Below are positions 25,904-33,448 of a stretch of DNA of 64,000 bases, one piece after another; position 1 is the first letter of the stretch; each line of letters begins with the position of its first letter. Origin of the DNA: Ostreiculturibacter nitratireducens. Lineage in GTDB: Bacteria; Pseudomonadota; Alphaproteobacteria; Rhodobacterales; Rhodobacteraceae. Both the position numbers and the translations under genes were made by a program. The stretch spans positions 350,264-414,263 of the forward strand of contig NZ_JAVQHL010000004.1 in the NCBI RefSeq assembly GCF_032670585.1, read 5' to 3'. Below the pieces are notes generated by a model. The model had not been told where the DNA came from. It saw nothing but the letters and a program-made list of their open reading frames with translations, and ran no database searches.

Positions 25904-26449
25904 TCAGCCGAGGGGATAGGTCGCCAGGATGTCGTGCACCGGACGGTCACGCCGGAGGGTCGAGCGGTACAGGTGGAACTCGCCCACGTGGAAGTCGGGA
26001 ACCGTGAGCAGCGCCTCTCGCGCGGCCGTTTCGCGAGCCTCGTGGAGCGCCGCGCCATGCAGGCCTTCCCGGAAGCGGACGATGGTCAGGTGCGGACGGA
26101 ACCTTTCGCGCGCAAGCTCCATCCCGGCCGCGCGCGCGGCGCGCCGCACCTTGTCGTGGAGGTCCTGAAGCCGGGGCTCGGGCGCCACGAGCGCGGCGAG
26201 GACGCGGGGCGACCGGCCACCGAAGAAGTCGAGCCCGGAAAGGCGGACGCGGAAAGGCTCCGCCCGGATCGAGGAAAGCGCGTGATGCAGTTCCTCAAGG
26301 TCGTCCTCGCGCTTCTCGCCGAGGAAGGCCAGCGTCACATGCAGGTTCTCGCGCGCGACGGCGCGGCCGATGCGCAAACGGTCCTGAAGCGCTTCAACGC
26401 CGTCGAGTGTTTCACCGGAGGGTTCGATGGCGACGAAGGCACGGATCAT
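25904..26449 (-). CDS. thpR: RNA 2',3'-cyclic phosphodiesterase
   Basis: A 181-residue member of the 2H phosphoesterase family (formerly 2'-5' RNA ligase). Both catalytic HxTx motifs are visible: HVTLAF at 37-42 and HLTIVRF near 121. The N-terminal MIRAFVAIE is typical. Such enzymes open 2',3'-cyclic phosphates on RNA ends. It is a single gene with no evident functional link to its neighbours. Confidence 0.9.
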   Translation of the reverse strand: MIRAFVAIEPSGETLDGVEALQDRLRIGRAVARENLHVTLAFLGEKREDDLEELHHALSSIRAEPFRVRLSGLDFFGGRSPRVLAALVAPEPRLQDLHDKVRRAARAAGMELARERFRPHLTIVRFREGLHGAALHEARETAAREALLTVPDFHVGEFHLYRSTLRRDRPVHDILATYPLG

Positions 26450-26605
26450 GGCGGCCCCTTTGCGGCTTCACCCGAAGGAGGTTAGGGGCGAGGACGACGA
26501 AGCGCCAGCCTCTGCCGGCACCACGGCATGGATGGCTTGCCGTTCAACTTCGCAGGGCCATGACGACGGGCGGGAACGCCCATACGATCAGGGCAAGTGC
26601 GGAAA

Positions 26606-27124
26606 CTAGGCCGCGGCGCCCCGCCCCGCCGCCGCGCGCGCCCACGCGAGAAGGACGTCGGGATCGCCCGGAAGATTTTCCGCGAGGGGGCCGGCGAAGT
26701 CGAGGAATGCTTCGGTCTGGCCAGCCGTGACGGAGGTGAGCACCGGCAACCCGCGTTCGAGAGCCGCGGCGAAGACCGGGCGGAAGCCGCGACCGATCTC
26801 GGATTCCTGCTTGCCGAACTTGTTGATGATCACGAGGTCCACCGGGCCGTCGAGCGCCGCGATGACGAGGCCGACCGCACGCTCCAACCCCTGGGGATCC
26901 AGCCTGCAACCGGACGCGCCCCGTCCGAGATTCTGGCTGATGCGAACGGTCTCCGCGCCCGCGAGTATGTCGAGGAACATGTCGCAGCGAGGCGTGTCGG
27001 GCCGGTCGACATTGGATTGCACTGCACCCGCGATCCGGAATCCCTCGGCCCGGAGCTTCCCTGCCAAATCGTACAACAGCCGGTCGCCCGTGCCGCGTCC
27101 CTGCGCCGTTACGTAGCCAAGCAT
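26606..27124 (-). CDS. DUF2478-family nucleotide-binding-like protein
   Basis: A protein of about 172 residues in the DUF2478 family, which is often found near molybdenum transport or cofactor genes. The N-terminal GYVTAQGRGTGDRLL looks like a degenerate P-loop, and VDLVIINKFGKQESEIGRGFR is the family's central block. ATG 27124 is preferred to the in-frame start at 27148 because AGGAAG lies just upstream. It is divergent from fdhD, so the two share a promoter region of about 73 bp and probably serve the same formate dehydrogenase/molybdenum cofactor system. Biochemical role unknown. Confidence 0.72.
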   Translation of the reverse strand: MLGYVTAQGRGTGDRLLYDLAGKLRAEGFRIAGAVQSNVDRPDTPRCDMFLDILAGAETVRISQNLGRGASGCRLDPQGLERAVGLVIAALDGPVDLVIINKFGKQESEIGRGFRPVFAAALERGLPVLTSVTAGQTEAFLDFAGPLAENLPGDPDVLLAWARAAAGRGAAA

Positions 27125-27197
27125 TGCCGCTTCCTGGCCCCCTTGCATGCGTCCACACCGGCATACAGTATATCCTGCACCCTAGGAAACCCTGCCG

Positions 27198-28070
27198 ATG
27201 GCAACCAACTTCCCCATCCTTCCGAGACCGGACGATCCACGACTGACCCGACCCGTGGAGGGCGTCGACCAGACCGGCGCGCCCGCGCGGATTTCCGTCG
27301 TCGAAGAGCGGCCGCTGACCATCTTCCTGAATTCCCAGGAAATCGTGACGGCGATGACGATCGGGGACTACCCCGAATACCTGGCGCTCGGGTTCCTGCG
27401 GAACCAGGGGATGCTGCGCCCCGATGACGAGGTGACGGGCGTCGAGTTCGACGAGGAGATCGAGACGGTCGTCGTGCGCACCGCGCGTTCCACGAGCTAC
27501 GAGGAGAAGGTGCGCAAGAAGACCCGCACCTCGGGCTGCGCGGTGGGAACCGTCTTCGGCGACATGATGGAAGGGCTCGAGGGCCTTACGCTGCCCAAGG
27601 CGGAGATCAGGACGAGCTGGCTCTATTCGCTGGCGAAGGAAATCAACATGACGCCCTCGCTCTACCTCGCGGCGGGGGCGATCCACGGAACGGTGCTCTG
27701 CCAGGAGGACCGGCCGCTCGTCTACATGGAGGACGTCGGGCGCCACAACGCGGTCGACAAGATCGCGGGCTGGATGTTCAGCGAGGGCGTGGGCGGGGCG
27801 GACAAGGTCCTCTACACGACCGGGCGGCTCACCTCGGAAATGGTTATCAAGACGGCGCTGATGGGGATTCCGGTCCTCGCCTCGCGGTCTGGTTTCACCG
27901 GCTGGGGCGTGGAGATCGCGCGGCAGGTCGGCCTGACGCTGATCGGGCGGATGCGTGGCCGGCGTTTCGTCTGCCTTTCGGGGGCTGAGCGGATCGACTG
28001 GGACGCGGACCCGCACTCGGTCGAAGAGGAAGACCGCCGCCACCGCAGGAAAGGTTCGGAGGATGACTGA
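27198..28070 (+). CDS. fdhD: Formate dehydrogenase accessory sulfurtransferase
   Basis: A 290-residue FdhD protein, which passes sulfur to the molybdenum or tungsten cofactor so that formate dehydrogenase is active. The catalytic Cys114 lies in TSGCAVGTVFGD. E. coli FdhD has two Cys here, and this protein keeps only one, as is common in alphaproteobacterial members. The cofactor-binding segment MEDVGRHNAVDKIAG is intact. It heads the operon fdhD, mobA, mobB, unknown, moeA, and the target enzyme is encoded at 31762-36232. Confidence 0.93.
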   Translation: MATNFPILPRPDDPRLTRPVEGVDQTGAPARISVVEERPLTIFLNSQEIVTAMTIGDYPEYLALGFLRNQGMLRPDDEVTGVEFDEEIETVVVRTARSTSYEEKVRKKTRTSGCAVGTVFGDMMEGLEGLTLPKAEIRTSWLYSLAKEINMTPSLYLAAGAIHGTVLCQEDRPLVYMEDVGRHNAVDKIAGWMFSEGVGGADKVLYTTGRLTSEMVIKTALMGIPVLASRSGFTGWGVEIARQVGLTLIGRMRGRRFVCLSGAERIDWDADPHSVEEEDRRHRRKGSEDD

Positions 28071-28692
28071 CGGCAAGGCAAAGCCGCTCGGCGTGATCCT
28101 CGCCGGCGGGCTCGCCACACGAATGGGCGGCGGGGACAAGGGGCTGAAACCTCTCGGCTCCGGGCGGCTCATCGACGAGGTGATCGCGCGCCTTCGCCCG
28201 CAATGTGCGAGCCTTGCACTGAACGCGAACGGGGACCCCGCGCGGTTCGCCGAACTTGGCCTGCCGGTGCTGCCCGATGGCTTGCCGGGCAATCTCGGCC
28301 CGCTCGCGGGCGTGCTCGCGGGGCTCGACTTCGCGGCGGAACGGGGTTTCAGCCACATCGTCACGGCGGCGGCCGATACGCCGTTCTTCCCGCGCGACCT
28401 CGTGGCTCGGCTGACCGAGGCGGCGGAGAAGGCTGGCGCGCCCATCGCGCTTGCCGCCACGCCGGGCGAACGCGGCCTGGACCGGCACCCGACCTTCGGG
28501 CTCTGGCCGGTCGCGCTGCGCGAGGACCTGCGACGGGCGCTCGTCGAGGGGCTGCGAAAGATCGTGCTCTGGACCGACGCGCATGGCGCCACCACGGCCG
28601 TGTTCCCGGTCGATCCGTTCGACCCGTTCTTCAATGTCAACACGCCGGAGGACCTGAAGGAGGCCGAGGCGCTTCTGGAGGCCGGCACATGA
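28063..28692 (+). CDS. mobA: Molybdenum cofactor guanylyltransferase
   Basis: A 209-residue MobA that attaches GMP to molybdopterin, giving the bis-MGD cofactor of formate dehydrogenase. The GTP-binding motif LAGGLATRMGGGDKGLKPL (13-31 region) and the AAADTPFFP metal site are visible. ATG 28063 overlaps the fdhD stop by 8 nt; longer in-frame starts upstream have no family match. The next gene, mobB, overlaps its end by 4 nt, so translation of the three is coupled. Confidence 0.93.
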   Translation: MTDGKAKPLGVILAGGLATRMGGGDKGLKPLGSGRLIDEVIARLRPQCASLALNANGDPARFAELGLPVLPDGLPGNLGPLAGVLAGLDFAAERGFSHIVTAAADTPFFPRDLVARLTEAAEKAGAPIALAATPGERGLDRHPTFGLWPVALREDLRRALVEGLRKIVLWTDAHGATTAVFPVDPFDPFFNVNTPEDLKEAEALLEAGT

Positions 28693-29180
28693 GGGTCTGG
28701 GGTGTCACGGGCTGGAAGAACTCGGGCAAGACGCACCTGACGGAGCGTCTGGTGGCCGAGATCACCGGGCGTGGCTTCACGGTCTCGACGATCAAGCACG
28801 CCCACCATGACACCGATATCGATCAGCCGGGCCGCGACAGCTACCGCCACCGGGAAGCCGGCGCGCGGGAGGTAATCGTCGCCTCCCCCGCCCGCTGGGC
28901 GCTGATGCACGAACTGAGAGGCGCGGGCGAGCCGCCGCTCGAAGACCTCATCGCGCGGCTCTCGCCGGTCGATCTGGTTCTCGTGGAGGGCTACAAGCGC
29001 GCGCCGCATCCGAAGATCGAGGCGCACCGCGTCGAGACCGGGCGCCCGCTTCTGGCGCCGGCAAACGCGAGCGTCTGCGCGGTGGCGTCGAACGGCCAGC
29101 CGGATGTTCCACTGCCGGTCTTCGACCTGGACGACACGGCGGCGATAGCGGATTTCATCCTGGCCGAGGTGGGCTTGTGA
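28689..29180 (+). CDS. mobB: Molybdopterin-guanine dinucleotide biosynthesis adaptor protein
   Basis: A 163-residue MobB with the P-loop GWKNSGKT at 8-15, TIKHAHHD and LVEGYKRAPHPKIE. MobB binds GTP and assists MobA. The start overlaps the mobA stop (ATGA), and its own stop overlaps the start of the next gene. Cytoplasmic. Confidence 0.93.
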   Translation: MRVWGVTGWKNSGKTHLTERLVAEITGRGFTVSTIKHAHHDTDIDQPGRDSYRHREAGAREVIVASPARWALMHELRGAGEPPLEDLIARLSPVDLVLVEGYKRAPHPKIEAHRVETGRPLLAPANASVCAVASNGQPDVPLPVFDLDDTAAIADFILAEVGL

Positions 29181-30088
29181 GTTTCGACACGATCATCGTG
29201 GTCGACTGGTCGGGCGGCAACGACCGAGGAACGAAGCCGAAGAAAGACGCGATCTGGGCGGCCCTTCTGCGCCGCGACAAGACGGAGCCGCCGCGCTATT
29301 TCCGGAACCGCCAGTTGGCAGTGGGATGGCTGCGCGAAACCTTCGAAGCCGAACTCGCCGCCGGGCGGCGCGTGTTCGCCGGCTTCGACTTTCCCTTTGG
29401 CTACCCCGACGGTTTTGCCGCCAGGGTAATGGGGCGCGCCGACCCGCTCGCGCTTTGGGACTGGTTCGCCACGGCGATCGAGGACGGTCCGCAGCGCAAC
29501 AACCGCTTCGAGGTCGCCGGGCGCCTGAACGCGATGTTTCCGGGGACCGGTCCGTACTGGTTCAATTGCCTCAGGCAGGAGATCCCGGGGCTTCCCCGCC
29601 GCAAGACGGGCTGGGGCGGCCACGGTCTGGCGGAGCGGCGTATGTGCGAACGCGCCGCCCCGGGGGCGTTCGGCTGCTGGCAGATGGGGGGCGCGGGGGC
29701 CGTCGGCTCTCAGGTCATGACCGGCATGGCCGCGCTTTCCCGCCTTCGAGAACGATTCCCCGGCAAGATCGCCGTCTGGCCCTTTGAACCGCTCGACCGG
29801 CCGATCGCGCTCGTGGAGGTCTGGCCGTCGCTTTACGCGGAAGCCGTCTTGGCGGCGAGCGGGCCGGACGAGATCAGGGACGCCGCCCAGGTGCGCGTTC
29901 TCGCCGACATCATCGCAGGGCTCCGTGACGAGGGGACACTCGATCGGATCCTTGCGGATGTTCCGGACGACGTGCGTGCCGAGGAGGGTTGGATTTTCGG
30001 TCTTGCCTCCGATAGAACTGCGCGCGCCGGGGCGGAGCGGATCTTCGCTCCGCCGGAAAACGAACGCTGGGAAGAACTGGCATGCTGA
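29177..30088 (+). CDS. Unknown protein in molybdenum cofactor operon, RNase H-like motifs
   Basis: A 303-residue protein without a function I can name. Its N-terminus TIIVVDWSGG (Asp10) and FAGFDFPFGYP (Asp71) resemble the acidic first strands of DUF429/RNase H-fold proteins. The middle has many Trp and Gly residues (FGCWQMGGAGAVGSQVM), and VEVWPSLYAE follows. It overlaps mobB and moeA by 4 and 7 nt, so it is locked into the cofactor operon. In databases similar genes are often labelled only as molybdopterin guanine dinucleotide synthesis. A nuclease role is not shown; the fold suggestion is inference. Confidence 0.75.
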   Translation: MSFDTIIVVDWSGGNDRGTKPKKDAIWAALLRRDKTEPPRYFRNRQLAVGWLRETFEAELAAGRRVFAGFDFPFGYPDGFAARVMGRADPLALWDWFATAIEDGPQRNNRFEVAGRLNAMFPGTGPYWFNCLRQEIPGLPRRKTGWGGHGLAERRMCERAAPGAFGCWQMGGAGAVGSQVMTGMAALSRLRERFPGKIAVWPFEPLDRPIALVEVWPSLYAEAVLAASGPDEIRDAAQVRVLADIIAGLRDEGTLDRILADVPDDVRAEEGWIFGLASDRTARAGAERIFAPPENERWEELAC

Positions 30089-31344
30089 CCCCGCCCCGTC
30101 TCAGAAACGACTGCTTCGCGATGCCTCAGGGCGTCGCCTGGGTCCCGGTGGACGAGGCGCTGGCGAAGCTCCGCGCGGCGCTGGTCCGGGTCACGGGAAC
30201 GGAGCGGATCTCGGCGTCCCGAGCTTCCGGCCGGGTACTGGCCGAGGCCGTCGTCGCACGGCGATCGAACCCGCCAACGCCGAATTCGGCGGTCGACGGC
30301 TACGGCTTCGCCCATTCCGCAACCGGTAAGGGCGTGCAGCGCCTGCCGCTTGTCGAGGGGCGCGCAGCGGCAGGGCAGCCCTATCGCGACAGCGTGCCCG
30401 AGGGCTCCGCGATTCGCATTCTCACCGGCGCGATTCTTCCCGAGGGCGTGGACACCGTCGTTCTGGAGGAGGACTGCGCCACCGACGGCACGACCGTCGC
30501 CTTCGATGGGCCAGTGAAGCGGGGAGCCAACACGCGGCCCGCGGGCGAGGACGTGGCGGAGGGCGAGGTGGCGCTGCCCGAGGGGCATCGGCTCGGCCCG
30601 GCGGACCTTGCGCTTCTCGCGGCGCTGGGCGTCAGTGAGGTGACGGTTCACCGCCCCCTGAGGGTTGCCGTCCTGTCCACGGGAGACGAGTTGATCCCGG
30701 ATCCCGGCAGCCCGGCGGAGCCCCATCAGATCTATGACGCGAACCGGCCCATGCTTCTCGCGCTCGCCGCCCGCTGGGGATACGAACCCGTGGACCTGGG
30801 TCACTCCAGGGACGCCCCGGACGAGATCGCGGCGCGACTAGACGCGGGCGCCGACAGCGCCGACCTGATCCTGACCTCGGGGGGCGCATCGGCGGGGGAC
30901 GAGGACCATGTCTCCCGCCTTCTGCGCGAGAAGGGGCAGCTGTCGTCCTGGCGGATCGCGATGAAGCCGGGACGGCCTCTGGCGCTCGCGATGTGGAACG
31001 GCGTCCCGGTAATGGGCCTGCCGGGCAACCCCGTCGCGGCCTTCGTCTGCGCGCTGATCTTCGCGCGGCCCGCGCTTTCGCTGCTTTCCGGAGAAGGCTG
31101 GACGGAACCGATGGCCTTGACCGTTCCGGCCGCATTCTCGAAGCGCAAGAAAGCGGGACGGCGCGAGTATCTGCGCGCGCGCCTCGACGCGGAGGGCCGT
31201 GCCGAGGTGTTCCGCTCCGAAGGCTCGGGGCTGATCTCCAGCCTGTCCTGGGCGACGGGAATCGTGGAACTCCCGGATGAGGCCGTGGACGTCGGGCCCG
31301 GCACGCCGGTCCGCTTCCTGCCCTACGCGGGCCTCGGGATCTGA
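30082..31344 (+). CDS. moeA: Molybdopterin molybdenumtransferase
   Basis: A 420-residue MoeA, which inserts molybdate into adenylylated molybdopterin. Family blocks seen: NSAVDGYGF, LTGAILPEGVDTVV, STGDELIPDPG, TSGGASAGDEDHV and GLPGNPVAAFVC. The ATG at 30082 overlaps the previous gene; an ATG at 30121 would also keep the whole domain. It ends the operon started by fdhD and converges on tusA, with only 4 nt between the stops. Confidence 0.93.
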   Translation: MLTPPRLRNDCFAMPQGVAWVPVDEALAKLRAALVRVTGTERISASRASGRVLAEAVVARRSNPPTPNSAVDGYGFAHSATGKGVQRLPLVEGRAAAGQPYRDSVPEGSAIRILTGAILPEGVDTVVLEEDCATDGTTVAFDGPVKRGANTRPAGEDVAEGEVALPEGHRLGPADLALLAALGVSEVTVHRPLRVAVLSTGDELIPDPGSPAEPHQIYDANRPMLLALAARWGYEPVDLGHSRDAPDEIAARLDAGADSADLILTSGGASAGDEDHVSRLLREKGQLSSWRIAMKPGRPLALAMWNGVPVMGLPGNPVAAFVCALIFARPALSLLSGEGWTEPMALTVPAAFSKRKKAGRREYLRARLDAEGRAEVFRSEGSGLISSLSWATGIVELPDEAVDVGPGTPVRFLPYAGLGI

Positions 31345-31348
31345 ACGA

Positions 31349-31576
31349 CTAGACCCGGCGGATCAGGAAGACCTGCGCGCCCGCCTCCTCGGCCGAACCG
31401 AGAAGTTCGTGTCCGGATTCCGAGCAGAAATGCGGCACGTCGACGATGGCCGCGGGGTCGGTGGAAATGAGCCGCAGAACGTCGCCCGGCGCCATGCCCT
31501 GAAGCCGCTTTCGGGCTTTCAGCACCGGAAGCGGGCAGCGCAGCCCCGTCGCGTCGATTTCCTGATCCCAAGTCAT
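31349..31576 (-). CDS. TusA-family sulfurtransferase
   Basis: A 75-residue TusA/SirA-like protein with the family CPxP motif as RCPLPVLKARK, putting the active Cys at 14. TusA relays sulfur from cysteine desulfurase to acceptors, including FdhD in cofactor sulfuration. Its location between moeA and the formate dehydrogenase genes fits that role. It reads leftward, divergent from the formate dehydrogenase, sharing a 185-bp gap. The start at 31576 gives the normal family length. Confidence 0.88.
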   Translation of the reverse strand: MTWDQEIDATGLRCPLPVLKARKRLQGMAPGDVLRLISTDPAAIVDVPHFCSESGHELLGSAEEAGAQVFLIRRV

Positions 31577-31761
31577 GGCGGGACAGATATGCGGAACGCC
31601 GCTTACTGTCCATCGCGTGCGGAAACGGAATGACAGAATGCGCCGGGGAAACAGCGGCGATTCCGATGGGATTTTTCTGTCGGGCGATAGCTTCGGGGTA
31701 TTGATCCGTAGCACCTCTCGCGCAATACGGTCGCGCGTCAGACGAAGGAAGGAATAGGGTC

Positions 31762-33447
31762 ATGGCACTCGATCAGCGCGATGGAGTCTGGAAATCCGGC
31801 CGTGGACGCGGTCGGGCGACGCCGAAGGGCAGGCAGCTTGACGATGCCGCGCTGGTGGAGGTTCAGTCGCTGCTCGGCGACAGGCCGCGTCGCCGTGATC
31901 TGCTGATCGAGTTCCTGCACCTCATCCAGGACGAATACGGCCACCTCTCGGCCCCGCATATGCGGGCTCTGGCCGAGGAGACCGGCATGTCGATGGCCGA
32001 GATCTGGGAGGTCGCGACCTTCTATGCGCACTTCGACCCCGTGCGCGAAGGCGAGACCCCTCCCCCCGACCTCACGATCCGGGTCTGCGAATCGCTTTCC
32101 TGCGAACTCGCGGGTTCCGAGGCGCTGATCGCGGCGCTTGAGAAGGGTCATGACCCAGCCCGGATCCGGGTCCTGCGCGCGCCCTGTATGGGTCGCTGCG
32201 ACACCGCCCCGGTTCTCGAGATCGGGCACCTGCACATCGACCACGCGACCCCCAAGAAGGTCGAGGCCGCGATCGAGGCCGGTGATTTCCACGCCGTGAT
32301 CCCGGAATACGAGACGCTGGCGGCCTATCAGAAGGACGGCGGCTACCAGACCCTGGCCACGCTCCGGAAGGACGGCGACTGGCAGAAGGTTCAGGAAGAG
32401 GTGCTGAAGGCCGGCCTCCGCGGCCTTGGCGGCGCTGGCTTCCCCTCGGGCCGGAAATGGGGCTTCGTGCGCGCCAATCCGGGCCCCCGCTACCTCGCCG
32501 TCAACGGCGACGAGGGCGAACCGGGCACGTTCAAGGACCGCTTCTACCTAGAACGGCGGCCGCACCTGATGCTGGAAGGCATGCTGATTGCCGCCTGGGC
32601 GGTCGAGGCCGAGAAGTGCTTCATCTACATGCGCGACGAATACCCGGCGGTGCTCCACATCCTGCGGACCGAGATCGCGGCGCTGGAAGCGGCGGGCGTG
32701 GTCGAACCCGGCTACATCGACCTTCGCCGCGGCGCTGGCGCCTATATCTGCGGCGAGGAAAGCGCGATGATCGAGTCGATCGAAGGCAAGCGCGGCATCC
32801 CGCGCCACCGCCCGCCCTACGTCGCGCAGGTCGGCATCTTCGACCGCCCGACGCTCGTCCACAACGTCGAGACGCTGCACTGGATCGCGCGTATCTGCCG
32901 CGAGGGACCGGAGATCCTGTCCTCGACCGAGAAAAACGGCCGGAAGGGCCTGCGTTCCTACTCCGTCTCGGGCCGCGTGAAGAACCCGGGCGTCCACCTC
33001 CTGCCCGCGGGTTCGACGATCCGCGACGTGATCGAGGCGGCGGGCGGCATGGCAGAGGGGCACGAGTTCAAGGCCTACCAGCCGGGCGGACCGTCCTCGG
33101 GCCTCCTGCCGGCGTCGATGGATGAAATCCCGCTCGATTTCGACACGCTCCAGCCGCACGGCACCTTCATCGGATCGGCTGCCGTCGTGGTCCTGTCCGA
33201 CAAGGATTCGGCCCGCGCCGCCGCGCTGAACATGCTGCGCTTCTTCGAATCCGAAAGCTGCGGGCAGTGCACGCCCTGCCGGGTCGGCTGCGAGAAGGCA
33301 GTGAAGCTCATGCAGGCTCCGAAATGGGACCGTGAGCTTCTGGACGAACTCTGCACGGTGATGGCCGACGCATCCATCTGCGGGCTTGGCCAGGCCGCGC
33401 CGAACCCGATCCGCCTTACAATGAAACACTTCGGGGATGAGGTGTAA
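31762..33447 (+). CDS. NAD-dependent formate dehydrogenase beta subunit (NuoE-NuoF fusion)
   Basis: A 561-residue diaphorase subunit. Residues 25-160 are a NuoE-like thioredoxin fold with [2Fe-2S] Cys109, 114, 142 and 146. From about 190 it is NuoF-like, with the GRGGAGFPSG loop varied to LGGAGFPSGRKW, NGDEGEPGTFKDR for FMN/NAD, and SCGQCTPCRVGC plus a later Cys for [4Fe-4S]. It passes electrons from the alpha subunit to NAD+. R. capsulatus FdsG/FdsB are separate proteins; the fused form matches the Methylobacterium FDH1 beta subunit. The alpha gene starts 1 nt after its stop. Confidence 0.92.
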   Translation: MALDQRDGVWKSGRGRGRATPKGRQLDDAALVEVQSLLGDRPRRRDLLIEFLHLIQDEYGHLSAPHMRALAEETGMSMAEIWEVATFYAHFDPVREGETPPPDLTIRVCESLSCELAGSEALIAALEKGHDPARIRVLRAPCMGRCDTAPVLEIGHLHIDHATPKKVEAAIEAGDFHAVIPEYETLAAYQKDGGYQTLATLRKDGDWQKVQEEVLKAGLRGLGGAGFPSGRKWGFVRANPGPRYLAVNGDEGEPGTFKDRFYLERRPHLMLEGMLIAAWAVEAEKCFIYMRDEYPAVLHILRTEIAALEAAGVVEPGYIDLRRGAGAYICGEESAMIESIEGKRGIPRHRPPYVAQVGIFDRPTLVHNVETLHWIARICREGPEILSSTEKNGRKGLRSYSVSGRVKNPGVHLLPAGSTIRDVIEAAGGMAEGHEFKAYQPGGPSSGLLPASMDEIPLDFDTLQPHGTFIGSAAVVVLSDKDSARAAALNMLRFFESESCGQCTPCRVGCEKAVKLMQAPKWDRELLDELCTVMADASICGLGQAAPNPIRLTMKHFGDEV

Positions 33448-33448
33448 G

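Noticed and set aside
26544..29027. 827-codon minus-strand open frame
   Set aside because: Covers fdhD, mobA and mobB in antisense and runs through the DUF2478 gene in another frame; no domain seen.
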